This document shows, piece by piece, positions 26,901 to 38,600 of a stretch of 64,000 nt of DNA. The notes beneath the pieces were generated by a model that saw only the letters and a list, made by a program, of their open reading frames with translations, ran no database searches and had not been told where the DNA came from. The stretch comes from Lamellibrachia columna. Taxonomy: Eukaryota > Annelida > Polychaeta > Sabellida > Siboglinidae. Every line of letters begins with the position of its first letter. Position 1 is the first letter of the stretch. A program made the position numbers and the translations under genes. Where the stretch lies: assembly GCA_963662155.1 (NCBI GenBank), contig OY759274.1:16592439-16656438 (forward strand), written 5' to 3'.

Positions 26901-27470
26901 GTTTACAACTAGGGTTGAAAAAAATCATGATTTTAAAAAAAACTCGGATTTCTTTTATTTAAATCGGATTTTTTTTTATTTATTACATTAAAAAAAATCT
27001 GGTATATAGATATTAATAAATTTTTATATAGATGTTGATGTATTTATAAACTCTTTCAAATGTGTTCTATTCAAATCGATCTAGGTACTTGTCTTAACAG
27101 AGGGTACATGATTTATGCTTATATAAAGACATTAGACAATGTCCACAAGGCCTCACCTCCTGTAGTTGCATAATCTGTCTTGGAAAGGAAAGCATGCTGT
27201 GTGTCTGTGGCTGTAGCAGTGCTAATTATTGTTTGCTGAGAGGGTGGATTAGCAGTTTTACATATTTGTTTATGTAAAGAACGAAACGACGTAAAGAAGG
27301 AAACGACGCGGTGTATCGAACTTTTGAATCGACCCGGGAATATGTAACAATTACTGAAGTGGCGTCAACAACAAAAATATTTCCAGCAACTTACCTGCCA
27401 TGGTGAAGAAATAAGTCCCCTTTACGGGTATTAACCTCTTGTTTGGCGTGCATGCCTCCCGGTCACACAT
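23971..27470 (-). CDS. MFSD6-like major facilitator superfamily transporter (3 coding exons)
   Basis: Proposed coding exons on the minus strand are 27470-27395, 26459-24909 and 24167-23971, giving 607 aa. Donors are GTAAGT and GTAAAT, acceptors TTCCAG and TGCCAG, and both introns are phase 1. Helix 1 spans about residues 17-38 (ending LFAYLGLYMKEIGL) and helix 2 about 48-70. The MFS motif-A signature RVGIGAIADKVQRHK (63-77) precedes helix 3. A long cysteine-containing extracytoplasmic loop (about 100-285) is followed by the second bundle with GKQRLWGTVGHGL (near 329-341), and the last helix lies in exon 4. Layout and length fit MFSD6/MFSD6L, polytopic membrane proteins whose substrates are poorly known. 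A non-coding first exon upstream of the acceptor at 27500 is implied but not located. The SINE at 23434 lies just beyond its 3' end. Confidence 0.88.
24168..24908 (-). other. Last intron of the MFSD6-like gene
   Basis: GT..AG intron with small AT microsatellites near 24525, 24557 and 24676. No other feature is seen. Confidence 0.8.
26460..27394 (-). other. First coding intron of the MFSD6-like gene
   Basis: GT..AG, phase 1. AT-rich with homopolymer runs; no element is recognised. Confidence 0.8.
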
Positions 27471-27500
27471 CTTGTTGTTTGACGACTGATTACTTAGAAG

Positions 27501-29235
27501 CTGTAACACAAACATTGGCTATGGCTGTATTTTCTTTGTGAAACTATTATCAGTAGCGAATTGACCAATTATTTCAATGAAATGATACTTGGTGCATGTT
27601 ATAGTCCTATAAATAACCGATTAAAGAGACACATCATATGATCAACCACCTGCATACGTGTTTTTTTTCACAGAAAATTTTATATTGAATCGTCAAAAGC
27701 TATAATTATCTGATTTTGTACCCATGTTCAGTCGTGTGTGTGTGTTTGGGAGAGTGGATGAAGGGCGTAAAAGGTGGGGGACGTCTTTCGAATGAGACGG
27801 AACCAATTTGATTGACGACGGAGTTATCCAGTAGGTGGGGTTAACGGTGCGATACAATCAGTTCGAGTACCAAATAGCGATTGCAACAATAAAGCAACAT
27901 TTTAGGAAAATGAGACATGGAACAATATACTGGTCGGTGTTTTTTGTCTTACGTAATATAATATACTGTTTTCACAAAATTCTGAAGACAGTTTTGCGCA
28001 TGGGATCAATATTCGAAACAACGACCAGTTATTTCATTTATCAACTTCAAACAAGATACGTTTCTCAAAGCGAGGCTGGCGCTTAAAGGAAAGCACATCA
28101 TCGTCAAAGCTTCACTGTAGTGTACGGTAATATGCAACGCATTAAATGTATACAAATTACGAAGCCGTTCGATTACTTTCCTGTAGTGATGCGTACATTT
28201 TCGTCCGATAAAGTGAAATGTGGCGTACTTACAAAATACACCGATGTGTCGTACCAGTAGTGCCACCTGGCGATTAATTTCGAACTAGATATACGAAAAT
28301 GTATCAAAAGCCTGTTTGCCCACCTCAACCTGCATTGAGCACCATCGTGTCCCTTTTATTCGCAAGATGGCGACACTGAAAGTGAGTTAAATATTCGAAT
28401 TGGAGTATCGAAATGTGATTAAATGTTTTTACGCACACCATTGCACACGATACAACTCACATTTGAAAGTATTCCCAGATATCCGCCTCATCGAGCTGTT
28501 GGAGCACTGTACCAGTGTTCGCATTCAATCCATCGGCGCGTCAGTCGTAAGACTGTGACCTCGGCTCTAGTCTAGAACCAAACGATTAAAATTAATAGAC
28601 TCGACGTGTCCTCGTCGCTGGCGGGCAGGTTTCTCAAGGCGAGTGCAGCATCAATATTTAGGCTGATTAGTATCCACCATAGGCCCTGGAGGATTCTCAC
28701 TGTGAGACAGTTCGCGGACGAGCGGAAACGTGTTCAACCCTGTCACTCATCTCGAGTTGATTTTCGACCTTTGTTCATCGTACCGTAAACACAACAATAA
28801 AAGGGGCCTGTATATTAGCCGGAACGAGCCCGGAACGAGATTGAATTGCTAAATGCGTGGATTACGTGATCAGTATAATGATTTCACTTGAATGTGTAGT
28901 GAGATAACGTAATAATGCAACTTTTCACCAAGTGGGAAATAATTACACGTACATTAAGATATGTTTTGGGCTCCCGGAACGATGACTTATTGACGATCGG
29001 CGGCCATGTTTTGGCTGTTCCGTCTATTGAACATCACCCCTGACATTATTGGGTTACTCATGGTGATCTCGGCCTGTAGAGATCTCGGCCTGCATGTAAT
29101 GGTTGCTCCGTTGGGGGGGGGGTTGATTGATAGTATAGGTGTGTGTGGTCATCAATAGCCATTATTATATTTTAGTAATTTCCTTGTATATTTGACATAT
29201 CCTGAATAATATTTAATGACTGCATAAGTTACCAG
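27501..29235. other. Intergenic stretch upstream of the MFSD6-like gene
   Basis: Should contain the promoter and non-coding first exon of the minus-strand transporter gene, but I cannot place them. Short frames here (27835-28086, 28606-28788) are not convincing. Nothing else is recognised. Confidence 0.4.
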
Positions 29236-29400
29236 TGGGGAGCGGTGGTCTAATGGTTAGAGCACCCGCCTGTCGATCGAGAGGACGGTGGTTCGATTCC
29301 ACCTCCGCCGTTTCGAAACTTGGGCAATTTCGTTCACCCCACTTTGCCCGTGTCTTTCGGAAGAGACACTAAAAGCCGTTGGTCCAAACTCCTGCGTTAG
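29236..29400 (+). mobile_element. tRNA-derived SINE, 3' end running into minisatellite
   Basis: The tRNA-like head has an A box tggtctaatgg (29246-29256) and a perfect B box ggttcgattcc (29290-29300), then the shared body gtttcgaaacttgggcaatt and cgttcaccccactttgcc. The 30-bp array begins where the SINE tail should be. The head folds roughly like a tRNA, but it is a SINE promoter rather than a functional tRNA gene. Confidence 0.8.
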
Positions 29401-29403
29401 CTC

Positions 29404-29756
29404 AATATTGGGCTGTTTGCCTGTCTATTGACCATGTGCAGTGCCATTGCCTGTCTGTTGACCACGTGCAGTGCCATTGCCTGTCTGTTGACCAGGTGCA
29501 GTGCCATTGCCTGTCTGTTGACCACGTGCAGTGCCATTGCCTGTCTGTTGACCAGGTGCAGTGCCATTGCCTGTCTGTTGACCAGGTGCAGTGCTATTGC
29601 CTGTCTGTCGACCACGTACAGTGCCATTGCCTGTCTGTCGACCACGTACAGTGCCATTGCCTGTCTGTTGACCATGTGCAGTGCCATTGCCTGTCTATTG
29701 ACCATGTGCAGTGCCATTGCCTGTCTGTCGACCACGTGCAGTGCCATTGCCTGTCT
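29404..29756. repeat. 30-bp minisatellite
   Basis: About 12 copies of a 30-bp unit containing gtgccattgcctgtctgttg, adjacent to the SINE. The period is a multiple of three, so frames stay open on both strands. Confidence 0.92.
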
Positions 29757-29779
29757 TGACTAAAAAAACATATTTCCCA

Positions 29780-30589
29780 CAACGAGGTTAATATGATTAC
29801 TTATCTGGGTATAAACAGAGCTCTGGCAAAACCGGGACAAGATAGAATGTTTTGCTATGGATGTGCAGATTGTAAGTGAATGTGCAGATTGTTCAAAACA
29901 GTACACAGACACGTATATAATTGGCATAGGTTTTATATTATGCTGATGGCGACTTAACCAGCACTAACTCTAGCGTTACTTGCATTTTATATTATGCTGA
30001 CAGTCAAATGCTTTAAATAGTGTTACAATAATTGACATGTAAAGTCCAGCCATCAAGATATCTGATTCTAGATCTACAGTTCAACATTCTTTTTCTGGCT
30101 CTAGATCTTCAAAGTCTAAGCCTTTCTCTTCATGTCTCCTGGCTTCACTATTGAAGGTTTCTCCTGTTATATTTCTTGGTGCGTGTGCCCCGCTGTACTG
30201 TAAATCTAGAGCTACAAATCTGGAAAACAATACATACAGTAAGTATTATTTTCTAGACTTGTAGCTCTAGAATTCTGTGTGATAATTGTGGCTGTAGGTT
30301 TCTGTGTGTGGAACCCTGGCTATAAATCTAATATGCTAGGTTTCTGGCCTCTTCATGAATGCTGAAGGTCTCTGAATATGGATCCCTGGCTCTAAATATT
30401 CTGCTCTAGATGTCTGGCCTCCACAGTTCATGTTAAACAGAAAGTCGACTGAGAGCATAGCTTTGTATATATTCTGATTGACATCAAACCTAGGGTACCA
30501 TAACTCCAAATGTCATTACACAAAGTTAATAAAGATTGCAAACTAACAGTGGGCAGTGTGACTGTTGTTCCTTAGCAGTTGTGTGTAAT
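29780..30589. other. Unannotated AT-rich DNA with tctaga-rich stretch
   Basis: No gene. Between about 30050 and 30430 the words ctagat, ctctaga and ggctctaaat recur irregularly, suggesting a decayed short tandem repeat. Confidence 0.4.
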
Positions 30590-31375
30590 GTTAGGTCAGC
30601 TCCAGATAGAGTCTGCTTGTGATGTCAGGTCAGCTCCAGATAGAGGCTGCTTGTGATGTCAGGTCAGCTCCAGATAGAGGCTGCTTGTGATGTCAGGTCA
30701 GCTCCAGATAGAGTCTGCTTGTGATGTCAGGTCAGCTCCAGATAGAGTCTGCTTGTGATGTCAGGTCAGCTCCAGATAGAGGCTGCTTGTGATGTCAGGT
30801 CAGCTCCAGATAGAGGTTGCTTGTGATGTCAGGTCAGCTCCAGATAGAGTCTGCTTGTGATGTCAGGTCAGCTCCAGATAGAGTCTGCTTGTGATGTCAG
30901 GTCAGCTCCAGATAGAGGCTGCTTGTGATGTCAGGTCAGCTCCAGATAGAGGTTGCTTGTGATGTCAGGTCAGCTCCAGATAGAGTCTGCTTGTGATGTC
31001 AGGTCAGCTCCAGATAGAGTCTGCTTGTGATGTCAGGTCAGCTCCAGATAGAGGTTGCTTGTGATGTCAGGTCAGCTCCAGATAGAGGTTGCTTGTGATG
31101 TCAGGTCATCTCCAGATAGAGTATGCTTGTGATGTCAGGTCAGCTCCAGATAGAGTCTGCTTGTGATGTCAGGTCAGCTCCAGATAGAGGCTGCTTGTGA
31201 TGTCAGGTAAGCTCCAGATAGAGTCTGCTTGTGATGTCAGGTCAGCTACAGATAGAGGCTGCTTGTGATGTCAGGTCAGCTCCAGATAGAGGCTGCTTGT
31301 GATGTCAGGTCAGCTCCAGATAGAGGCTGCTTGTGATGTCAGGTCAACTCCAGATAGAAGCTGTTTGTGATGTAA
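30590..31375. repeat. 34-bp minisatellite with four-unit higher-order structure
   Basis: About 23 copies of a 34-bp unit containing gatgtcaggtcagctccaga. Variants GAGTCTGCT, GAGGCTGCT and GAGGTTGCT are arranged in a repeated four-unit order in the middle of the array. It lies downstream (3') of UTP18. Confidence 0.93.
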
Positions 31376-32030
31376 TTTCCTGTCCAAGATTGTAATTCAC
31401 TTCAGTAGTTGCTGTAGTGTTTCACCCTGTAAATAAACACAAATATGTTAAATAATGTATAATTTGTTGGGTGAAAATCATGTTAAAATTACATATTTTA
31501 ATGTTTAGTGTCACAAATTAATGTTTGTTAAACATCCAGATGGCATTTAATTTTCTAAATTAGCATTGATCGTTCTCATTGTCATTAAAAAAAATATTTA
31601 TATATACTTTCAAGCCCTAAGTTTCTCCACCAAACAAAACGCCATGCTTTTCAAACATCTTCAGAAAACATGGCCTCCGAATGAATCTTGAGGAGTACAT
31701 GGATAGGTGAACAGCTTTGTGTACAAGGACGGTACATGACTGAGGATGAAGGAGGTAGAGAGGAGGTTGCAAGAAGGAGCAGCAGCATGGGTGAGGGTGG
31801 AAGGTATTACGTGGCACAGAGAGTTGAAGAAACAGCAAGAAGGAAAAATGTATAAGCCTGCAAGGTACCAGCTTGTGTGTACGGGTTGGGAACACTTGAA
31901 ATGTTGAACTCACAGTCATGAACCAGTGCATGTGTTATGACTCACTGTGGATCGGTGCTCATCCTCGATCAGTTTCAACTTAAAACACCTATCTCCAATA
32001 CTCTCCAATACAGTTACTAATCATCAACAT
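31376..32030. other. Unannotated DNA between the 34-bp array and a LINE tail
   Basis: No gene recognised. The minus-strand frame at 31617-31931 is low in information and has no support. Confidence 0.4.
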
Positions 32031-32039
32031 CAGATATAT

Positions 32040-32415
32040 GCACTAGAAGGAAGAGGAACTACAGATAGCACAGAACAACTGGGTTAAGAGAATGTGTAAA
32101 GAGAAACAAGAAGACAGAAGGAAGATGAGGAAATTAAGAGAAGAAATCAGAATGACGAAACGCCTAAAATGAAGGTAGTATGATGCAGACTGCGATGGGC
32201 AGGACACATACAGAGAATGACTGCGGAAAGATTGAGAGAGAGCATGGAAAATAGAGGAGGGTGGTAGAAGAGGAAGACAGAAATTAAGATGGAGGGATAG
32301 TGTTAAGACAGATCTTAAAAGCATAGAGTGGGAGAGAATGGCTGAGGATTGCAATAGATGGAGACAACTCATTGAGATGGCGGAACAGAAGTGATGTGGT
32401 CCCCACCCTGCAATG
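32040..32415 (+). mobile_element. Non-LTR retrotransposon 3' tail (decayed)
   Basis: Frames on the + strand give NNWVKRMCKEK, then LRWAGHIQRMTAERL, then a lysine/arginine-rich RGRxKLRWxDxV-like segment and a WERMAEDCNRWRQL-like ending. These are the conserved C-terminal blocks of many animal LINE ORF2 proteins. They are split over frames by indels. The fragment lies about 100 bases beyond the UTP18 stop codon, on the opposite strand. Confidence 0.8.
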
Positions 32416-32510
32416 GACCAGGGGGAAAGAAGAACTACCTGGATAAATGACAAATTCACTTGATGGGAAAAACGAAACGTGTACTTGGTTTCACTTGATC
32501 AAATAAAACA

Positions 32511-35239
32511 TTACGCTATGTAGTTACACATGTCAGCCCACCTGTACAAGAGTGCATGTCCCCGGCAGTTGCCGATTGTAAAGTAGCCACCGTTCAGAGA
32601 GAAATCAAGGCAGTACGGCTCTCGAATGCCAAATTTCTTTTCGGGAAAGTTTGAGAACACCGACATCGATCCAAGGTGTACCTGAAGCAGTGAAAGTGTG
32701 GTTTTTAATTTTACAGAAACGTTTTCAATTTTAACATTCTTTCCTAACTAAAATTTAATATGATATACTAAAGTCTGAAAATAAATGGCATGCGCACATT
32801 CCAAGAAGAGGTTAACTGCTTCAATCGCCATGATAATCTTATTGTGAGTAGTACCCTTGGATCCTTGCAAAACGACCACAAAATAATCCTTATGAACAAA
32901 TAGGAACATTGTTTTTCTGCTTCCATATACCATAATGTTTAAAAAATACAAATCTCCAATAGTTTTCAGAAACTACATAGGGAACTTGACTTTGAGGTGG
33001 AACTATTGACAGTAGCATTCTCACCATTTTCACTGCATTCTCTGCATGAGAAGATGAGATAGCGAGTATCTCAGTCTTTGAGTTAAACACCATGTTTGTG
33101 CAGGGTGTGGTGAGGTTCATGACCGCCTTCAAGGGGGTGGGGGTGTGTGACGTCATATATGTGTCATCGTATATGTTCACTACCCCACTACACGACCTGA
33201 AAATAGACATCATTATGTGAAAACGGTTTGATGTTCCATCACAGTGCAAACATAGCACAGGTACCTTTTGTTATGTTAATGAGTTTGTAGTGCAACTGAA
33301 GATTTCAACAAATGGCTTTAAATGTAGACATGGATTCTAATGGTAAGGCATACATGAAGATGTGACTCTTGACAGGACGTCTTCTTAAAGACTATCTCTA
33401 TGCATATCTTAAAATAAAAAATCTTTAGTGATTTTAAACATAAGGAAAAATAGAATTATTTTAATGTAAATGGGGCCTAACTGCCTCGAGAGATGGATAC
33501 AGTCCCCTAACAATATTACACAGCTCATCATAACTCAAGACACCCTATGTAAAGGCACACAGTCTTACCCTGTTGCAATGTAACATCCATCCTGTGACAT
33601 GGCTAGTGTGGTTCCTTTTACACAACCATCATCTATGAACCTGTGGACACAATCCCTAGTCGCCATGTCCCACACGTACACCTCGCCATCAGCTGAAACA
33701 AAACAGTCATTCTATGAACCCGTGGACACAGTCCCTAGTCTATGAACTATGTATGAAGGTGACACTTTGGTACGGAGTTCACCAAAGCCTTTAACCACAC
33801 AGCCAAGGATGGGTCCTTCAACATTTCTACAAATATTTACTTTAAACGGCCATCTTGAGTAGTGAGAGACAGACTGGCAGACATCCCACCGGTCAAACAA
33901 AGCAAGAAAATATAATGGAGAACACCTTATCATACTTGTTGCATTTAGCCAATCCCACCTCTCTTGGACTATGACCAAATGGTACAGTGTAATAAGTAAT
34001 GGTGCATCAGACCCCGGTTGATACTAATATTAATATCCTACCTGATAGGAGAAGGCAGTGTTTGTTGAGTCATTTTTCATTCTTTTTTATGTATAGGGCA
34101 CAATTATATTCATAAGTCAAAACTGTTTTTACTCACATAAGCTATGATTATTAGTAGATCATTTTATGCAAGATAATATATCTAGCATGTATAGATAATT
34201 AAATATAGCTGATTCAAATAGGGTTGACAAGCTGGCTCAACTAACACTTGATGTGGGGTAAATTGAGCAACGGTGCTCAGAAAAATTAATTTCTTGATGT
34301 ATTTTGGGGTAAAGAACATTCGTCTTCGTTCTTTAACCGCTGCTCATCTAACCCACCGTTGTGCCTTGGGTGGCTCAACTAGCCCCATTTCTACAATTAA
34401 GCTTATCTAATTAACTTGTTATTAATGCACAAAGTGATGTAAATAATACCCTTATCTGTGCATAGTTAAGCTATTTGCAAGTGCACAAACAATAAAGTCT
34501 GGTTACATGCGATAATAGTTTACACACCAGCAGAAATTAATCACAAGGTTTCGAAAAAACATACTTTTAGCTCACATGTTCTGACGGTTGTGACAACGTC
34601 AGTTGTGTTCTAATAACATGTTCAATCACTGGGTGGTACCATGTAACTGTCGCTGATGTAGTTTCCTGGGAAATATGGGTGGCTCAACTAACCCAGTGGC
34701 TCAACTAACACTGCCTTCCCCATCTCTAATAATATTGATGCCCTCCCTGATAATATTGATACCCTGTAATAAATAAACCAGTCTATAAACTATGTCCTAT
34801 GCACAACTAATTTTGGAAATGTGCAAGTGACCAGAGAAATGGAAAAACAGAGTTTAATTCAGTTATTATCTGCAAAGAAATGTTTTCACCAGGGTTTCAA
34901 ATCACTTTGTGGGTTACAGTACAAAGATATGTTTTTTGTTTCTATGCTACGAAGCAGTTTGTGACTGTGTATGTTCCCTCTGTTTCACACGTACGGCGTT
35001 GACAATTTGTAGGCGTGCCCGGGGGCCACAGGGAAGGTTCATACATGAATTTTTTAATTGTTCCGAGTTATGTGATCTAAGTCAAACATCCACATAAGTT
35101 CCATCGTATGGTACAAAAGGTCAAACGCTTCGTGAAACTGGCAGTTTCCATTTTCATTGCACTACCAAAAACTTGACAGGGTAGTGCAAGGAGTCATACG
35201 CTTGCAGGGGCTGCCTTTTCTCCTGTGCAATTCTGCTAG

Positions 35240-35278
<39 letters not shown>

Positions 35279-35285
35279 AAAGGAA

Positions 35286-35325
<40 letters not shown>

Positions 35326-35623
35326 TAAAGGAAGGATTCCTGCATGTTTCCGATAAATGCCAGTGATTACTTACAGCCAAAGGAAAGCATCCTACTTCCA
35401 TCGTGGGAGAACGCCACATCGCTCACCTCTCCATTCATCTTTAGACTGCTCACCCATTCCTTCGTCTGTTCACAGATAATAAAACACACAATTTGTAAAG
35501 CGCCATATTTACATTCATCTTTAGACCGCTCACCCATTCCTTCATCAGTTTGCAGATAATAAAACACAATTTGTAAAGTGCCATATTTACAGTGTTCTAT
35601 GGTGCTTTACATTACACTATTAC

Positions 35624-35666
<43 letters not shown>

Positions 35667-38600
35667 CAAGATATTTTTATAGATAAGAGTAAATATGAGA
35701 CATAAAAAATTAAGAAACGCAAATAAATACAGTATACTCCGGATAAGTCGAACCTCCAGAGACCCAATGAAATACTTCTAGTTATCCGAAGTTCGAATTA
35801 TCCGGACCTATGTTTTCGTGCACTGTATTGGACAACAACAATGATGTAAGCACTTCTACACTCAGACAAATACATTTAAAAACGCACAATCAACTGTATT
35901 GGCGATTTATGCTGTGAATATTACGAATATGTTCAATAAAATGTAACATTGTCCACTGAATTGCAGTATATTATTTTGTTACAACTGTTGTTCGGAAATT
36001 ACTGACTTTACAAAAAAGAAGTTATTTTGGTTTGTTTCTTTGCATAGTTCATGTCTCCCCAGATGGCAGTACTTTCGCTTTGAAGTTCTTCCTGTGCAGT
36101 AATGGACAACAACAATGATGTAACCATTTCTACACTGTCATCCCCCAGGCATTACGCCTTAGGAAGCCATGAAGGCTTATAGTGCCAGTGCTTAAACCTG
36201 GTTTCTGTAGTGCGAAGCAACTTAGAGTGCAGTTATACTGACTCTCCTGGACGGGACACTAGTCCATCGCAGGTACCTTCCAAACAGTGTTTGTACTCAT
36301 TTGCAGCTGAGTAGACTCAGCTGCAAATGTAGGGTAAACGAAATTGCCTAAGCTTCGAAAACGAACCGTGCCCAGTGTGGGTCTTGAACTCACAACCCTC
36401 GAATTTAGAGTCGAACACCTTAACCACTAGACCACGGCTGCCCCCCATTATTTCTACACTGAGACAAACATATTTAAAACACAATCTATATTGACATATA
36501 CCTACGAATCGGTTCAGTAAAACGCGACAGTACTCAGAAATTACTTTGCAAAAAAACTAAGTTATCTTGGTTTGTTTCTTCGCATAGTTCATGTGGCCCT
36601 CTTTGGCATCTTTAAATTTCAGGAAAGGCGAGGTTACACTTTAGGTACAATTCACTTGCATAATGTAGACATTTAACTTTTTGAGGCATGACGTGGCCTC
36701 CGACTGTGTCACTTTGAGGCATGACGTGGCCTCCGACTGTGTCACTTTGAGGCATGACGTGACCTCCGACTGTGTCACTCTTTCCAGTTCATCTCCACAG
36801 TTGTCATCGTATTCTGACTCATCAGAAGCGCTAGGTGCGCATGAAGGCAAACCCAAAATCTCAGCATCTGTGGGAGTGGTAGTAGTCTCAAGGTCACTGT
36901 TCATGTCGACCACATCAGACACTGAAATGTTCATTTCCTGATAGAGACGCTCAAGGAGAGGTTGCATGATCTCATTGGCAGCTGTCAAGGGGTTATCAGA
37001 TGGCATTGCCTCATCCTTAAATCCAGCAGTGCAGAAACGACGGGTGATGGTAGCAGCAACAACTTTATCCCAGGCCGATTTCAGCATTGAAACAGAATGC
37101 AGAAGTGTAACAGAAAAGTCAGTGGAACTGGAACCTGCATCAATGGGCTAGACCAGCCTTGACAGCATTGTTGATCTGGACTTTCAGGTTTTGAATTATT
37201 CCCTGGTCGCACGGATGAAGTTTAGATGTGGCATTTGGTGGGAAGCAAAGCATTTCTGTCGCCTTGAGGTTCTGTACCTTTGGATGGGTGGGACAATTAT
37301 CGATGACCATCAACAATTTGTGTTGGCGACAATGCATAACCAGGTCAAAAGACTGTAGTCAATTGACAAAAAGCTCTGATGCCACCCATGCCTTGGAATT
37401 GGCGACATAGTTTACAGGTAGCTTCCTGATACCTTTGAAGCAACGGGGACGATCGAATTTACCGATGACGAGAAGTGGTAATTTTTCTGTTCCATCCATG
37501 TTAGCGCATTGAACACATCTTTGGGATCATATTTCTTCAATGCAGGTTTCAGGATTTTCCCATTCCATGAATATGTCGACTCTTCGTCAACAGACTTTCC
37601 ACTCTAACTTCCCCAGGTGTCTGGCTAATTACTTAGCCTTAGCGGCTAATATTGGTCCACTGATCAGAACGTTGGTCAATCTGTTGTAACTGAACCAGCG
37701 GAGAAGGGCCACGTCTACATCGTCATGCACCGAACAGCGTGCGTGTTGTTTAGTGTTGTTAACCTGACTGTCGAAGAACAGTTCTTTATATCGCTCTGTC
37801 TTTAATGATACCTCAAAGGGTGTTAGCTGGAATGCAAAATTCCTCTGCAATCACCTTCCGGTTTTTTGCACCTTTTTCTACAGCTTCGATCAGTTAAATT
37901 TTTCATTTTAGTGTTAGTGCTTTCAACTTTCTGCTACACGCCATTGTCGAATTTGCTTCACATGCCTCACTTTCCCGAATCACACACAAATTGTATGGTG
38001 TGACAAACGTAGCGTTTTATACATGCGTGGGCATTCGACGTTTAGACTCTAGTAGAATAAACTTACGAAATCAAGTTAACCGATGGAAAAATATAACAGC
38101 ATACAGTGAAATAAAGTTGACTTATCTGAAAATTCGACTTTATCCGGATTATTTTAATGTTATAAAATACAAAGACAGACAGGGCAGAGCGAAAGTGAAA
38201 ATCGACTTAAACGAGTTCGAGTTGTGAGGAGTGCACTGTAGATAAATAAATGTAAGAATGTATAAAATGTTTGGTGTGGAACGTATAAAACAAGGTAAAA
38301 AGCTATAAAACAACAGTACACATAAGATCGCATTAAAAAAGGTCCTTTCAACATTTATAGGAGTTCTACGTATTCTTATTTAAAGCAAACAAAAGAACAT
38401 GACAGGCTCGATGCAATGTAGGAAATCATGGCTTAGCAGTGCATTCAGAAACAAAAGTCATAAGATAATATCACATAGAAAATGACATAATTTCACAGGA
38501 AATAATAGGGTTAATCTGACATTACTTGGGAAATGAGTTCAAATGACTAGCTTACTGAGATTTACAGAACAGTTAATGACAAACTTAATATAGCAGGACA

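Larger units (their letters stand above)
35730..38238 (-). mobile_element. pogo/Tigger-type DNA transposon, decayed
   Basis: Ends begin CAGTATACTCC and (reverse strand) CAGTGCACTCC and are flanked by TA (35728-35729 and 38239-38240), the target duplication of Tc1/mariner elements. The minus strand carries transposase remains: a CENP-B-like DNA-binding block ([20 protein letters not shown], near 37630-37730), a first DDE region near 37440-37500, [15 protein letters not shown] and [11 protein letters not shown] (37140-37337), and [20 protein letters not shown] (near 37030-37087). Stops and frameshifts split it, so it is inactive. A threefold 33-bp repeat occurs near the C-terminus (36681-36780), and a SINE is nested at 36138-36446. 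It lies in the intron between UTP18 exons 8 and 9. Confidence 0.85.

Noticed and set aside
29379..29763. Frames on both strands over the 30-bp array
   Set aside because: The period is a multiple of three; variants do not favour synonymous sites in any frame.
32043..32459. 138-codon minus-strand hydrophobic frame
   Set aside because: Antisense of the LINE tail encoded on the + strand at 32040-32415.
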